Assembly: GCA_963726375.1 (NCBI GenBank)
Contig: CAVSCE010000004.1
Coordinates: 1 to 64,000 of the forward strand
Length of the DNA stretch: 64,000 bases
Direction: 5' to 3'
Source: UTCFX2 sp963726375
GTDB lineage: Bacteria; Chloroflexota; Anaerolineae; Anaerolineales; UBA4823
Part shown: positions 9,895-19,958 of the stretch, piece after piece
Position numbering within the stretch: position 1 is the stretch's first letter
Layout of the letters: every line of letters starts with the position of its first letter
The notes under the pieces: model-generated
Told to the model about the DNA's origin: nothing
Seen by the model: only the letters and a program-made list of their open reading frames with translations
Databases searched by the model: none
Translations under genes and position numbers: made by a program

Positions 9895-10329
9895 AATCGA
9901 TTTCGAAACCGGCCAGTTATGGGAAATCCTTATGATGCGAAGAGAACGCGAAGGCTTTTGATTATAGATTGAAACACGAAGGAATTTAAGGGATCAAAGG
10001 AAGCGAAGTTTTTGAATCTGTCATGAAAATGAACTCGACAGGTGAATTCCAATTCCATTATGTTGTGATAAAGGGTAAGGCTGTTCATTCTTGTTCTCCT
10101 TCCAGGCTCCTCTTGTTTGGCATTTTTTAGATGCCACAGTTTGAAAGGCTTGGGCAGCTTGCGTTTGATAAGATCTGTCAGCAAATCAGGTGATTGGTTG
10201 TTGATTAATGGTTTAATCCTGTATAGTAATATTGTTAGCGACGGTTTCACTTTGGATTATCGGTAAAAAAATGATTTTTCCCGGATCGCACAATAAAGCG
10301 CTGAAAAATAAGCCTTGAGGAGAAAGATC
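9895..10329. other. Intergenic region with a degenerate GCGAAG repeat
   Basis: No gene is supported. At about 9950-10010 it carries GCGAAGAGAACGCGAAGG and GATTGAAACACGAAGG, members of the dispersed family A. A TATAGT at 10222-10227 with TTGTTG at 10198-10203 could be the promoter of the protease gene, but this is weak. Confidence 0.5.
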
Positions 10330-13300
10330 ATGAGATGGCTCCGAATCGCATTCGTACTTACGCTGGTGGCTTTCGTGCTTATGGTAGGCGCTCGAAAGCT
10401 CGATACAGGGTTCGCTGCCGCCCCAGAGGCGCAGGTAAGTCCGGCCATACGAACGAACCTCGAGGTTGCTACCCGATCATTCCGGGCTCAAACTCCACAG
10501 GTACGCAAATCTGGACTGACCCTGTGAATCCGCCAAAACAGCTGGCTCCGGCAGGGGACACTTCCTGCGGCGGCGTTTATTTCACCACTGCAGATACTTT
10601 CGTCCGCCAAACCCAGCCGAATACCAATTTTGGTGAAGCGCAGCTGCACGTTTCGCAAGGCAACCCGCCAATGGTATCGAGCGCGTCTTCCTGAAGTTTG
10701 ACCTCACCGGGGCAGTGCCGCCAGGCGCCGCGATCCAGCGGGCCGAGCTGGAGCTGAACCTCTTCCAGGACCCGCAGCCGATCTCCTACACCCTGCAGGT
10801 TTTCAGCCACCAGGACCCCGATTGGTCTGAGAACGAATTGACCTGGAGCACCCAGCCCACGCTCACGATCGACTTTGCCCCGGCCACCTATGCGATCACG
10901 CACACGGAGCCAATCAGCAGCGTCGTGCGGCTGGACGTCACCACCTGGGCGACGCTGTGGGCGACCGGGGCGATTACCCACACCGGGCTGACCGTCGCTC
11001 CGGCCGGCTCGCAGGCGATGGCGGTCAGCTTCCACAGCAGCGAGACCGACCGCGGGATCTATTGCGCCGCGCCTGAAAATCTACTGCGCCCCAAGAAAGA
11101 TGGTCATCCCGCTCGATTTCGGAGCCCTGGCGACCTGAAGCAGATGGCCGGATTTACCCGCCTGGAGCAGAGATTCACCGGTCACCCCGACGCTGCGCCT
11201 GGAGCGCGGTTCGCTGGCCTTTGCCGAGTTCGCAGATCCCTGTCCCTGCAACGGTGAGCAGCACGGGGTCGAGCGGGCGCGCTGGTTTACCCGGGTCTAC
11301 AGCGATGTGCTGCGGCTTGGACGACCCGGCATAATGAGCTGCAGCTTGTGCGGCGCTCGCCGGACGACCAGCACATCTTCTTCCGCCAGCTCCACCACGG
11401 CATCCCGGTCTATCCAGCCGAGATGGCTGTGCACCTGGATGGGGCTCAGGTGAGCGGCGTCAGCGGCAAGACGCTCCCCGAGATCACGACGGACCCCACC
11501 CCGCTGCTCACGCTTGAACAGGCCGAGACGATCGCGCTCAAGCTGGCTGGTCCAAATGTCACGCTGAACGGCGATACGCAGCTGGCTTATCTCAACCTGG
11601 GGCTGATCGGCGCTCCGGACCAAGAAACTTATCTGGCCTGGAGGGTGAATCTCTCCAACAGTACGGCAGTCTTCATCGACGCCAACAACGGGGCGCAGCT
11701 GTACGAGCAATCCGACTGTCAAGGGTGGGTGGGATCTCGACTTCAATACCGGCAACGACAATGGTCCCAGCAAGACCTACTGCAACTTCCATTGGCCTCC
11801 CTGGAGCTCAACCTGGTGGGGTGACGGGAGCGGGATCATCCCGGATGCACTTGTCGACTCGGAAGCAGCCGCACGCCTGGTGGGCCATCAGCCGACGCCT
11901 GGATCGTTTTGGAACAATTGGGTGCACATTCCTATGACTGGGATGGCGCCGAGGTTGAAATGTATATCCACGTGGGCTGGTTCGGACGGTGATCGCTGCA
12001 TGGCTGCGGGGACTGCGATTACTTTGAGTTCACCGACGGCTCGGCGAAGGCCAAGGATATTGTGGGACACGAATTCACCCATGCGGTCATCGATCATGGA
12101 GGGATGCCGCATTTTGAATATTCCTGGTGGTCTGGTGCTCTCGAAGAGAGCTTTGCGGATATTTTGGCAACATTTGCCGAGGGAAAATTTGACTGGTTTC
12201 TCGGAGAGGATGACCCAAACTGGGACAGGGCGAAGTATGTCAACCCGGACCGTAGACATATGTCCAAGACCGCATGCCCAAACGGAGGAGGACAAAGGCT
12301 GCGTTCACTCCAATAACGGCGTCCACAACAAGGCTGCTTACCTGCTCACCAAAGGCGGCCAGTTCAACGGCTATGATATGAAGAACGGCATCGGCAGGGA
12401 AAAGGCGATAAGGCTGTTCTACAACATGCTTTATCATCTGGGGTCAAACGCCGATTTCATGCAAGCCCGCGATGCAGCTGTCAGCGTGGCGAATGCTAAC
12501 TTTCAACAAACATATGACACAATTTTACAAACCAGGACGTCTGCATCATCCTGCGTGCCTACGCCTCGGTCGGGTTGGGAAACGGCGATTGGAACTGCGA
12601 TGGGAGAGAAGATACGATCGGACCGGACACGGACTATGATCAAACGCCCGATCTCTAAGATAACTGCGACGACATACCCAAACCCCAGCCAGACCGATAC
12701 CGACAAGGACGGGATAGGCGACGCTTGCGACCCAAACACGACGGCGACGCCTTCCTGGAACACACCTACCCGTTTACGTGCATATGGGGGGAACATGGTC
12801 GACTGCAATGATAACTGCCCATTTAGCTTTCAGCTCGACCAGGCAGACTGGAACTTTAACGCCATCGGGGATATCTGTGACGATGCGGATGGGGACGGCG
12901 TCAGCGATGCGACCGACAACTGCATCACTACCCCAAACTCCGACCAGCTCAAAAGCGATGTGGATGCACTTGGGGACGCCTGCGACGCGGATGACGATAA
13001 CGACACCGTGCTGGATACTTTAGACAACTGCCCGACCACTCCCAACAAGGACCAGAAGGACAAAGACTTCATCGGCAACAACACCTATATCAGCGACGGG
13101 ATCGGCGATGCCTGCGATTTGTGCCCGCATATGAACAACTCCTCGGATAACAGCGACCCTGACCACGACTACATGGCCAACCCCTGCGATTCTGACAACG
13201 ACAACGACGGCGTGCTGGACGACGGGGACCAAAACGGAATTGAAGGCTTCCACTCCTGCACGGCAAATAAACTCAGAACTGCGATGACAACTGCCCGATC

Positions 13301-13840
13301 ATAAAGAATGAAAATCAGACCGATTTCAACAAGAACGGGGTCGGGAGCGCCTGCGAAGATGGAGACCAGCCCGATTTTGGTTTTAATGACAAGGCCAATA
13401 CATTCGCCTTCCTTCCTGGCAAAGCCTTCGAGATCGCGCTTCCGGGTGGCGACGGCGAGCATCCCGATTGGGGACACGATTACCTGGGGCTTGGATATAA
13501 GGAGACCATCGAGCTGGAGACGAACGTGGACGTCTTCCTCCAGATCGTGGACAGCTCCGGAGAGGTGATGGCCAAAAGCAAGCGCAGCGGCGCCAGCTTG
13601 AATAATCAGGTCCTGCAGTTCGCACCGGCGCCTTATTTCGTCGCAGGAAGGGATCAGCAGTCCATTCGCAAGCACATTTCCAGCACAGACTACGGTGAAT
13701 CCTGGCTAACAGCGACAGTTCGCTATTATCTGCAGCTGATCCCGGTCGAGAGCACACCGCCGACGACGCCCATCACCTTCACGCTGCAGATCAACGGAGG
13801 CGTGCCGTTCAATATTTATCTGCCAGCTGTTATGAAGTAA
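10330..13840 (+). CDS. Secreted thermolysin-like (M4) metalloprotease with DNRLRE and thrombospondin type 3 regions, frameshifted
   Basis: The start at 10330 (MRWLRIAFVLTLVAFVLMV) follows GAGGAG and gives a signal peptide. About 10560-11080 encodes a DNRLRE-type domain (AELELNLFQDPQ, VRLDVTTWATLW). About 11340-11720 is an M4-type propeptide (FTP/PepSY-like). The zinc site is GHEFTHAV at 12065, with the third ligand in GALEESFADIL about 20 residues on, and SNNGVHNKAAYLL near 12315 matches the M4 C-lobe. About 12690-13340 encodes calcium-binding thrombospondin type 3 repeats (DKDGIGDACDPN, DADGDGVSDATDNC, DNDNDGVLDDGDQ). A beta-rich tail ends PFNIYLPAVMK, the C-terminal motif shared with six other proteins here. 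Several frame changes (about 10470, 10690, 11080, 11720, 12050, 12300, 13300) break the ORF. About 1,170 residues after correction. Role: extracellular protein breakdown. Confidence 0.82.
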
Positions 13841-13855
13841 AAAGCGGAGTGAAGC

Positions 13856-14416
13856 TTACGCCAACTCTGAGGACGGCATTGGGTATTTAATCAAGAAGCT
13901 CTCAATATCCGAAATAAATTTCGAGGTCTCGCGCTCGATTTGTTCTGTTAAAGCGTCTAGATCGCCGAAATCCGGCTCCTCCACCAGGATGTGCTCCAGG
14001 ATCGAATCGACACCTTTCGCAGGCGGTACCAATCGATAGCGCTCCCAGCCGCTCTCTTTAAAGAGCTTCCAGTACTCGCCCTGGACCTGTTTGTTGACCC
14101 CTGCCAGCCAGACTTCAAACCGAAACGCCTCGTGAAGAAATACGACCGCAATTTTCAATTTTCGCTGTTTCAGCTGCTCAGGAAACAGGGGAAAATAGGT
14201 CATATCCATATAGCCGGGATAAATCCCCCCGGAGACAAAGTACTCGGGATATTTGTTATTTATATAGCTTTTCAAGGATGCGATGTATTCCAGCAGTCCT
14301 TTATAGGCCTGCTGAATCACTCCCTTTTCCAGCTGGTTTCGATATTCTTTCATATTTTCATCAAATGATTCCATCGTTTTCGCCTTCCATGGCTCTGGGG
14401 AGATATAATTCTTCAC
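13856..14416 (-). CDS. Conserved hypothetical protein, DUF7000-like
   Basis: Intact, up to 186 residues. The phrases YRNQLEKGVIQQAYKGLLEYI, YPEYFVSGGIYPGYMDMTYF in part, KLKIAVVFLHEAFRFEVWLAG and GVDSILEHILVEEPDFGDLD match a small conserved family I know as DUF7000. There is no signal peptide or membrane segment. The listed start is a GTG at 14416 that overlaps the stop of the upstream permease (GTGA). An ATG at 14374 (MESFDENMKEYRNQL) may be the better start. Last gene of the minus-strand operon with the ABC-2 exporter. No function known. Confidence 0.75.
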   Translation of the reverse strand: MKNYISPEPWKAKTMESFDENMKEYRNQLEKGVIQQAYKGLLEYIASLKSYINNKYPEYFVSGGIYPGYMDMTYFPLFPEQLKQRKLKIAVVFLHEAFRFEVWLAGVNKQVQGEYWKLFKESGWERYRLVPPAKGVDSILEHILVEEPDFGDLDALTEQIERETSKFISDIESFLIKYPMPSSELA

Positions 14417-15609
14417 GCCTCCTGCAGCCTGGAAAATTTCCAGCTTGCCAGCACATAAAACAAGACGGCATAGCCGACCAGCGCGGCGACGGGGAGCAGG
14501 ATGGATTCGATCCCCAGGCCGCGCACCGAGATGTTCTTGAAGCCGTCGAGCGCCCAGGCGATCGGGGAGACGTGGCCGAAGACCTGAAAGGCTCCGCCGA
14601 CCACCTCCAGCGGCACCCAGGCCCCGCCCAGGATCGCGAGCAGGAACATCGGCACGAGCGAGAAGATCACCGCCTGCTCCTCCGTCTTTGCGAATACGCC
14701 AATCAAAAGCCCAAGCGCCGCGATGCAGACCGCAGAAGCCAGCGCCACGATCAGCACCGCCAGCGGCTCACGGGCGTAATTGACCCCCAGCAGCAGCTGC
14801 CCAAAGGAAAGCAGGATCAGGAACTGGAGCACGATCGGCAGCAGGACTGCCAGGTAATGTCCGAGCAGGATCGAGCGGCGCGGGACGGCTGTGGTGAGCA
14901 GGCGCCCCAGCGAGCGGGTCTTGCGCTCGTCCACGAAAATCTGGGCAGAGACAAGCAGGCTGGCGATCGCAAACTGGAGCATGAAGCCGGGGTTGATGTT
15001 CGCAAAGGCCTGGTTGCTCGCTCCAGCGTCGAGCAGGACCTGGCTCTTGATCTGCTCCACCTGGATCGGCGGGTCCTCCCAGGCTTCGATCACCTGGTCG
15101 AAGCTGTATTCAAAAGGGATCGGGCGGGAGGCGGCCTGCTCGAGCAGGAGGGCGGCTCGCATCGCGCTGTCTACGCGCAGCACGGCGGTCAGCACCTCGC
15201 TCTCGACGCTCATCCCCGCCGGCAGGTCCGTTTCCGCGACAAGCTCCAGCCGGATCGGGTGGCCGTGGGAGAGCGAGCGCCCATATCCGGAGGGGATCAC
15301 CAGCGCGGCAGCCAGGTCCCCATCAGCCACCAGAACCCCCAGCTCATCCGGCGTCAGGCTGCCGGTTTTATCGAGCTTGATCAGCTCGGACTTCTCCAGC
15401 TGTTCGATCAGCCGGGCGCTGACCCAGCTCTGGTCCTGGTCGAGCAGCCCGACCGGGAGGCGCGGGTCGCCGGTCTTGTCGAAGGCCCCGAATGCAAAGC
15501 CTAACAGCAGCGTCATCACGACGGGCATGATCAGCAGGAACAGGAAGACGATCCGGCTGCGGAAGAGCTGGAGCAGGTCTTTGCGGGCGATGTTGAGGAC
15601 GTAGTACAT
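14413..15609 (-). CDS. ABC-2 type transporter permease
   Basis: Intact, 398 residues. An N-terminal membrane helix (IVFLFLLIMPVVMTLLLGFAFG) is followed by a large extracytoplasmic domain (residues about 40-220) and then five hydrophobic segments, including LAVLLPIVLQFLILLSFGQLL, VALASAVCIAALGLLIGVFA and FSLVPMFLLAILGGAWVPL. This is the layout of one-helix-plus-five ABC-2 permeases used for export of drugs, lipids or sodium. It works with the ATPase at 17395-18343 and the second permease at 15741-17054. The substrate is not evident. Good start context (MYYVLNIARKDLLQLFRSR). Confidence 0.9.
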   Translation of the reverse strand: MYYVLNIARKDLLQLFRSRIVFLFLLIMPVVMTLLLGFAFGAFDKTGDPRLPVGLLDQDQSWVSARLIEQLEKSELIKLDKTGSLTPDELGVLVADGDLAAALVIPSGYGRSLSHGHPIRLELVAETDLPAGMSVESEVLTAVLRVDSAMRAALLLEQAASRPIPFEYSFDQVIEAWEDPPIQVEQIKSQVLLDAGASNQAFANINPGFMLQFAIASLLVSAQIFVDERKTRSLGRLLTTAVPRRSILLGHYLAVLLPIVLQFLILLSFGQLLLGVNYAREPLAVLIVALASAVCIAALGLLIGVFAKTEEQAVIFSLVPMFLLAILGGAWVPLEVVGGAFQVFGHVSPIAWALDGFKNISVRGLGIESILLPVAALVGYAVLFYVLASWKFSRLQEA

Positions 15610-15735
15610 TTTTTTGCCACTGATAGACGCAGATAAACGCAGAAAAAAACTTTGATTCCTTGATTCCTTCGCGTTTTAATCTCTATTCATAGTCCTTTGC
15701 AACCTTTGCGGTGAAGGTCTTGTTCTAAGCATACC
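15610..15735. repeat. Dispersed 'ACGCAGATAAACGCAG / TTCGCG' repeat (family A) between the two permease genes
   Basis: GACGCAGATAAACGCAG, TTGATTCCTTCGCG and CTTTGCAACCTTTGCGGTG are degenerate members of the repeats seen at 17085, 40316, 43105 and 44618. The element separates two genes of one operon. Confidence 0.6.
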
Positions 15736-15740
15736 TTCTT

Positions 15741-17054
15741 CTAAACCTCCAGAACTCCGATCCCAAAGAAGATCGCGCTCCAGGCGAGCATCCCGGCCAC
15801 CCGCGGCAGCAGGAGCGCAAGCGGCTGGCCGTCCATCGCCGCGAGCAGCCCGCCTGCCGCCCAGCCCTGCGGCACCAGCAGCGCAACGGTCTCACCCATC
15901 CTGGCAGCCGCCGGCGAGCCCATCGCGAAGATCTGGACGATCCCAATCATCCCGGTGATCGTGAGCACGCCCCCAAAGATCACCCCGCCGCCGCGGCTGC
16001 TGGGGCGGATCGAATTCAAGAAGACGCCGAACGAAGCCGCAGCCGAGACGATCCCAAGCGCAACCGCGATCACAGACCGGAAACCGGCCCCAATGGATTC
16101 CGAAGATCAGCCCGGAGGCGCTCAGCAGCACGCTGACCTGGATCAGCACGGTCAGGAATACCGCCAGGAATTTCCCGGCGAGGATCGCGGCCTGCGAGGT
16201 GGGGGTCGTAAACAGGCGCTGGAGCGTGCGGCGCTCTTCCTCCAGCAGGATGCTTTCTCCGGTCGAGGCGCCGGTGTAGAAGGCGTAGAAGATCATCATC
16301 CCACCCATGATCGGGCCGACGATCGCCAGCACCGGGTTGGTTTCTTCGGCAGTTTCTGCCTCTGGCGCGGCGAGGCGGATGCTTGCAGGGCTGCGGACCT
16401 CGAGCAGGTCGGCGGAGAGGTCCTCCGAGTCAGCCGGCGAGGTCTCCAGGAAGCGCGAGACGAGCCAGCCTATTCGGGCCGGGTCGACCGCTTCGGGCTG
16501 GTCCAGCGCCAGGCGGATCAGGATCTTGACGCCTGAGATGCCGTCCATGAACTGGTTCAGGATCGACTCCACGACCGCCGGACCAAGGCTCAGGGTCGGG
16601 TCGAGGTAGAGCTCGAGGGTTGATTTCTCGTACGGCTCGGAAAATGGCGTGAAAAGCCGGCGGGGATGACCAGCGAGACCCCGGCTTCGCCTCGGTCTAC
16701 GAGGCTGCGGGAAGCGCCGGCTTCGTCCGCCCGCACGACCTCGATCAGCTCGGAGAGGTCCTCGCTCTCCAGGACGCTGACGACGAGCTCGGCGAGGGTG
16801 TCGGCCCGGACGCCGCCCGGGATGCTGCCAGAGCTGGCTTGCAGGCGCGGTCCGTCTTTGTCGAGGTTGACGACGGCCACCCGGGTGCGCGGCAGGTCGA
16901 ACTCGGCCTCGCCGGCTGAGCTCCCGAACATCAGGTAGAACAGCCCGGTGATCATCAGCGGGACTCCGAACATGAATACCCAGGCCGAAGCGCTGCGGAA
17001 GGCGCTTCGGAGGTCTTTCAGGGCGATGTCGAAGGATTTCTGGACAGGTGTCAA
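15741..17054 (-). CDS. ABC-2 type transporter permease, second subunit, frameshifted
   Basis: Start at 17054 (MTPVQKSFDIALKDLRSAF). First helix AWVFMFGVPLMITGLFYLMFG, then a soluble domain (ADTLAELVVSVLESEDLSEL; LELYLDPTLSLGPAVVES) up to about 16350, then AIVGPIMGGMMIFYAFYTGAS, EERRTLQRLFTTPTSQAAIL, FLAVFLTVLIQVSVLLSASG and the last helices to 15741 (ends FFGIGVLEV). EEERRTLQRL..TP is typical of ABC-2 permeases with the substrate gate in the membrane half. The frame shifts near 16640 and near 16075. About 435 residues. Partner of the 398-residue permease downstream. Confidence 0.85.
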
Positions 17055-17084
17055 GGCGGCTTTTGATCTTGTTCCATTTCTTCA

Positions 17085-17125
17085 AAGATTGAAACGCGAA
17101 GACGCAAAGGACGCAAAGATGTTTT
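17085..17125. repeat. Family A repeat (GCGAAGACGCAAAGGACGCAAAG)
   Basis: Reads GATTGAAACGCGAAGACG then CAAAGGACGCAAAG. It begins directly upstream of the second permease gene and abuts the long family B repeat. Confidence 0.7.
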
Positions 17126-17394
17126 ATCTGTCATTGCGAAAGTGGTGTTCTTCCCGGCGAACCTGACCACCTGTCCGCGCTCTTCGTGGGCGTACTCTGT
17201 GGAGCAATCCCAGCTTTCATAGGAGGAAGATTGCTTCGCCGCAAAGACATCAAAATTGTCATTGCGAGGAAGGCGTTCTTCCTGACGAAGCAATCTCTTG
17301 GCTTGCAGGAACGGGATTGCTTCGTCGCAAAAGGCGCTCATCGCAATGACACCCGACTTCGCCGCATAGGGCGCTCCTTGCAATGACACTGGAT
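17126..17394. repeat. Long imperfect inverted repeat of the 'TGTCATTGCGAGG / GCAATGACA' family (family B)
   Basis: Contains TGTCATTGCGA at about 17130, ATTGTCATTGCGAGGAAG at about 17257, GACGAAGCAATCTC, GGGATTGCTTCGTCGC and, at the far end, GCAATGACAC twice (near 17344 and 17381). These segments can fold into stacked hairpins. It fills the gap between the ATPase and permease genes. A related copy is at 7268-7360. Confidence 0.75.
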
Positions 17395-18343
17395 TTAGTC
17401 CCGAAGAGCGCGGCCGGTCAGGTGCAGGAAGACCGTCTCCAGGTTCGGCTCCTCGATCTCCACCGCCTGGACGTGCACATCGAGCTTTTTGAGCGCCTCG
17501 AACAGGCCGGGGAGCGCCTGGGCGCCGTCTTCTGCAAGCATCGTGAGCTGTCCGTCGTCCAGGCTGACCTGCTCCACGCCCGACTGGCTGCGGCAGGCTT
17601 CCTGCAGGCTTTGCGGGTCGGCGTGCGAGGCAGTGAACGAAAGGCTGATGCGGTCCTTTTCGCCCACCAGGCTTGACCAGCTCGGACTGCGAGCCGAGCC
17701 CGATCAGCTCGCCGTGGTCCATGATCGCGATGTGGTCGGAGAGCTCCTCGGCTTCTTCCATGTAATGGGTGGTGTAGAGCACGGTCATGCCCTGGTTCTT
17801 CAGCTCCACGACGCTGTCCAGGATGCTGCGGCGCGACTGCGGGTCGATCCCGACGGTCGGCTCGTCCATGTAGATCACCCTGGGTTTGTGCAGCAGCGCG
17901 ACGCCGATGTTGACCCGGCGCTTCATCCCGCCGGAGTATTTCTGCACCCGGTCGTTCGAGCGGGCTCGTTCAGACCGATCAGGTTCGAGCATCTCGTCGA
18001 CCCGGTTTTTAGCGCCGAGCCGCGCAGCCCGTACATCTTGCCCCAGAAGGTCAGGTTCTCGCGGGCGGTCAGGTCTTCGTACAGGGCGATCTCCTGCGGG
18101 ACGACCCCGAGCAGCTTCTTGACCTCCCCCGGCTCGGTCAGGATCGAGTGGCCGAGCAGGCGCGCCTCGCCGGAATCCGGGCGCAGCAGGCAGCACAGGA
18201 TCGAGATCGTGGTGGTCTTGCCGGCGCCGTTCGGCCCGAGCAGGCTGAAGATCTCGCCCTCCTGAACTTCGAAGCTCAGGTCGCGCACCGGCCTGCAGGC
18301 TGCCGAAGGATTTGGAGAGGTGGAGGACTTCGATCGCGGGCAA
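17395..18343 (-). CDS. ABC transporter ATP-binding protein of the ABC-2 exporter, frameshifted, TTG start
   Basis: The chain starts with a TTG at 18343 behind a perfect AGGAGG and reads PAIEVLHLSKSFGSL. Walker A is GPNGAGKTTT (about 18240). The Q-loop is in VVPQEIALYEDLTARENL, the signature is YSGGMKRRVN (about 17940), Walker B is VIYMDEPTVGIDP (about 17870), and the H-loop is TTHYMEEAEEL (about 17770). The C-terminal region (SLSFTASHADPQSLQEA ... EPNLETVFLHLTGRAL) is that of DrrA/CcmA-type ATPases. The frame shifts near 18290, 17970 and 17670. About 315 residues. It energises the two permeases that follow on the same strand. All catalytic motifs are intact, so the breaks look like sequence errors. 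Confidence 0.88.
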
Positions 18344-18355
18344 AATGACCTCCTA

Positions 18356-18932
18356 TCAGGCGCCCTGAAGAGCCCGCTCCAGAAGATCGGCTACCCCCAG
18401 CTCAACAGCCCAGCGGCGCAGGTAAACAAGGTCAAGCTCGCCTGCTTTCGTACGCAGCACCCCCATGATATCCTTCCATTGACGGTCTGATGTCTCATCC
18501 CCCAAACGATACCTTTCCAATTTTGATAAAAGGATATCTTCCGGGCTGGTCATATAGATCTTATGCTCTGGTTGGTTTGTGATGGCAACTGGAGCGCGCC
18601 GTTCAAGCTCCATCCGATCAAAATCACGATCCTTTGGTATGAATATATCTACTTTGAACGCGGTTTCATAATGGATCAAGTTGAAGCTGCTTCGATTTAT
18701 CACCGCGCTCCATGATCATCAGGTCATCCGCGTAAAAATCGGGTTTTAAAGCATCAAGAAGAAGCGGGATATGTTCCAGCTGCACGTCGGCGAGAATATC
18801 GATATCTAAGGTTGAGCGCATCACCCATGCAATGAGCTGGAGAGCGACCCCCCAACTGCGTATGCAATGCCCCGTTCCTCCAGCGTACTGGTGACAAGGA
18901 TCGCAACCTGGAGAATATCATCAAATTTCCAT
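18356..18932 (-). CDS. Nucleotidyltransferase-fold protein of the AbiEii/MNT type, frameshifted
   Basis: With one base removed from AAATTT near 18925 the chain starts MEFDDILQVAILVTSTLEER at 18932. It then has AVGGSLSSSLHG and (next frame, from about 18830) VMRSTLDIDILADV, the GGS and DxD motifs of minimal nucleotidyltransferases. SFNLIHYETAFKVDIFIPK follows near 18690, then SPEDILLSKLERYRLG and LRRWAVELGVADLLERAL to the stop at 18356. About 190 residues. The family includes toxins that add nucleotides to tRNA or inactivate a partner, but many members are untested. It overlaps the partner gene upstream and lies 12 bases from the ABC ATPase start. Confidence 0.8.
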
Positions 18933-19162
18933 ACACCTTGCCAGCAAGCTCGGCGCCTAACATCATCTCCGCCAGCAGCCGCCTGACCTGTTCCGGAGAA
19001 GCGCCTGGGTGGCGCCTCCGTATGCCGCTGACGGCTAACTGGGTCGACGGTTTGATTGAGATCAGCTACGATCGCCATCTTCTTCCAGGAAGGCATCTGG
19101 CGAATGATCTCGATCTGGAGTTTTTCGATCTTCGGGTGCGTATCGGAAAGCCCGGCGCTCAT
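18921..19162 (-). CDS. Small partner protein of the nucleotidyltransferase, frameshifted
   Basis: The chain reads MSAGLSDTHPKIEKLQIEII then RQMPSWKKMAIVADLNQTV. It shifts near 19050 into LAVSGIRRRHPGASPEQVRR and LLAEMMLGAELAGKVYG. The pattern 'RQMPxWKKMxxVxxLNxxxxxLAxxGIRRRxPxAxPExVRRxLAxxxLGxELAxxVYG' is a small conserved partner often encoded right before this nucleotidyltransferase. After the one-base correction near 18925 the chain ends VYGI with a TGA overlapping the next start codon. About 80 residues. A role as antitoxin or specificity partner is inference from gene order only. Confidence 0.72.
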
Positions 19163-19235
19163 GGTTTCAGTATAGCATAATGCTGTTGCGTTCTCTGCGC
19201 CCTTCGCGGTGAGATCGATTAAAATAGCCTGTCGT

Positions 19236-19589
19236 CTACTCCATCACGGGCTGGAGCAGGCCGAAGCGGTTGCCCTCCAGGTCGGCGCCGTAGACGAACC
19301 AGCCGATCCCGGGGATCATGTCCTTTTTGCCCTTGATCTTGCCGCCGGAGGCCAGGACGCGGGCGATGGCGGCGTCGATGTCGTCCACGGCGATCGTGTT
19401 GACCGTGGTTTTATGGCCGCGGTGGGCTTTATACAATGCTCCGCCGATCCCGCCCTCGCCGGCATCGACCAGGTAGTAATCCTCCCCCTCCCCCCAGGAG
19501 CTGATCTTCCAGCCGAAGACTTCAGTGTAGAACTTGACCGCGGAATCGAAATCCTTGATCGGGATCTCAAAATGGACTACGCCTGACAT
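19236..19589 (-). CDS. VOC (glyoxalase/bleomycin-resistance fold) protein
   Basis: Intact, 117 residues with AGGAGG before the ATG at 19589. One pair of beta-alpha-beta-beta-beta modules: VVHFEIPIKDFDSAVKFYTE, VFGWKI, DYYLVDAGEGGIGGALY, then NTIAVDDIDAAIARVLASGG, GWFVYGADLEGNRFGLLQ. Likely metal ligands are His6 of VVHFEI and Glu in the last strands (DLEGNRFGL). This is the common single-domain VOC type that forms dimers; the enzymatic reaction varies widely and cannot be told here. Confidence 0.9.
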   Translation of the reverse strand: MSGVVHFEIPIKDFDSAVKFYTEVFGWKISSWGEGEDYYLVDAGEGGIGGALYKAHRGHKTTVNTIAVDDIDAAIARVLASGGKIKGKKDMIPGIGWFVYGADLEGNRFGLLQPVME

Positions 19590-19958
19590 GGGTGCCTCCT
19601 GTGAGAAAGTAAAAAGAAAATGTGAAAACCAGCCGGGCTATCCCCGGGATGACGAACTAATCGGATAGATTTAAATCCAATTCTATCACCGCAGCCTGAT
19701 CCATACAAGCACATTCCATCGATCCAGGAGAGAATCCGACGCCATTACCCCGCTAATAAAACATGTCACTTTTTCGGTTGGGGATATGGGCTTTTCTTAA
19801 ATATCTGTGCCCATCTGCGTTCATGAGCGGTCGAATAAAGCAGCTTCCGCTCCCGGCGATTGACCCCCTCCAAAATTAGTCGTACAATGATGCTGCACAT
19901 CTCGTCCGCACTCTTGCTCCCCGAAATATATAAGGGCGTCGAGCGTTGATCGGGACTT
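19590..19958. other. Intergenic region, no gene; contains short repeats
   Basis: No coding frame is convincing. It holds a 19-base phrase TGTCACTTTTTCGGTTGGG at 19764-19782 that recurs exactly at 35539-35557, and a phrase ATCTGTGCCCATCTGCG related to family A repeats near 19800. Confidence 0.5.

Noticed and set aside
9930..10250. Minus-strand frame of 106 codons
   Set aside because: Part of it is a translation of family A repeat sequence and the rest has no family pattern.
15741..18343. Reading the split exporter genes as pseudogenes
   Set aside because: All motifs of the ATPase and both permeases are intact, and the adjacent permease has a full frame; small errors are a better explanation.
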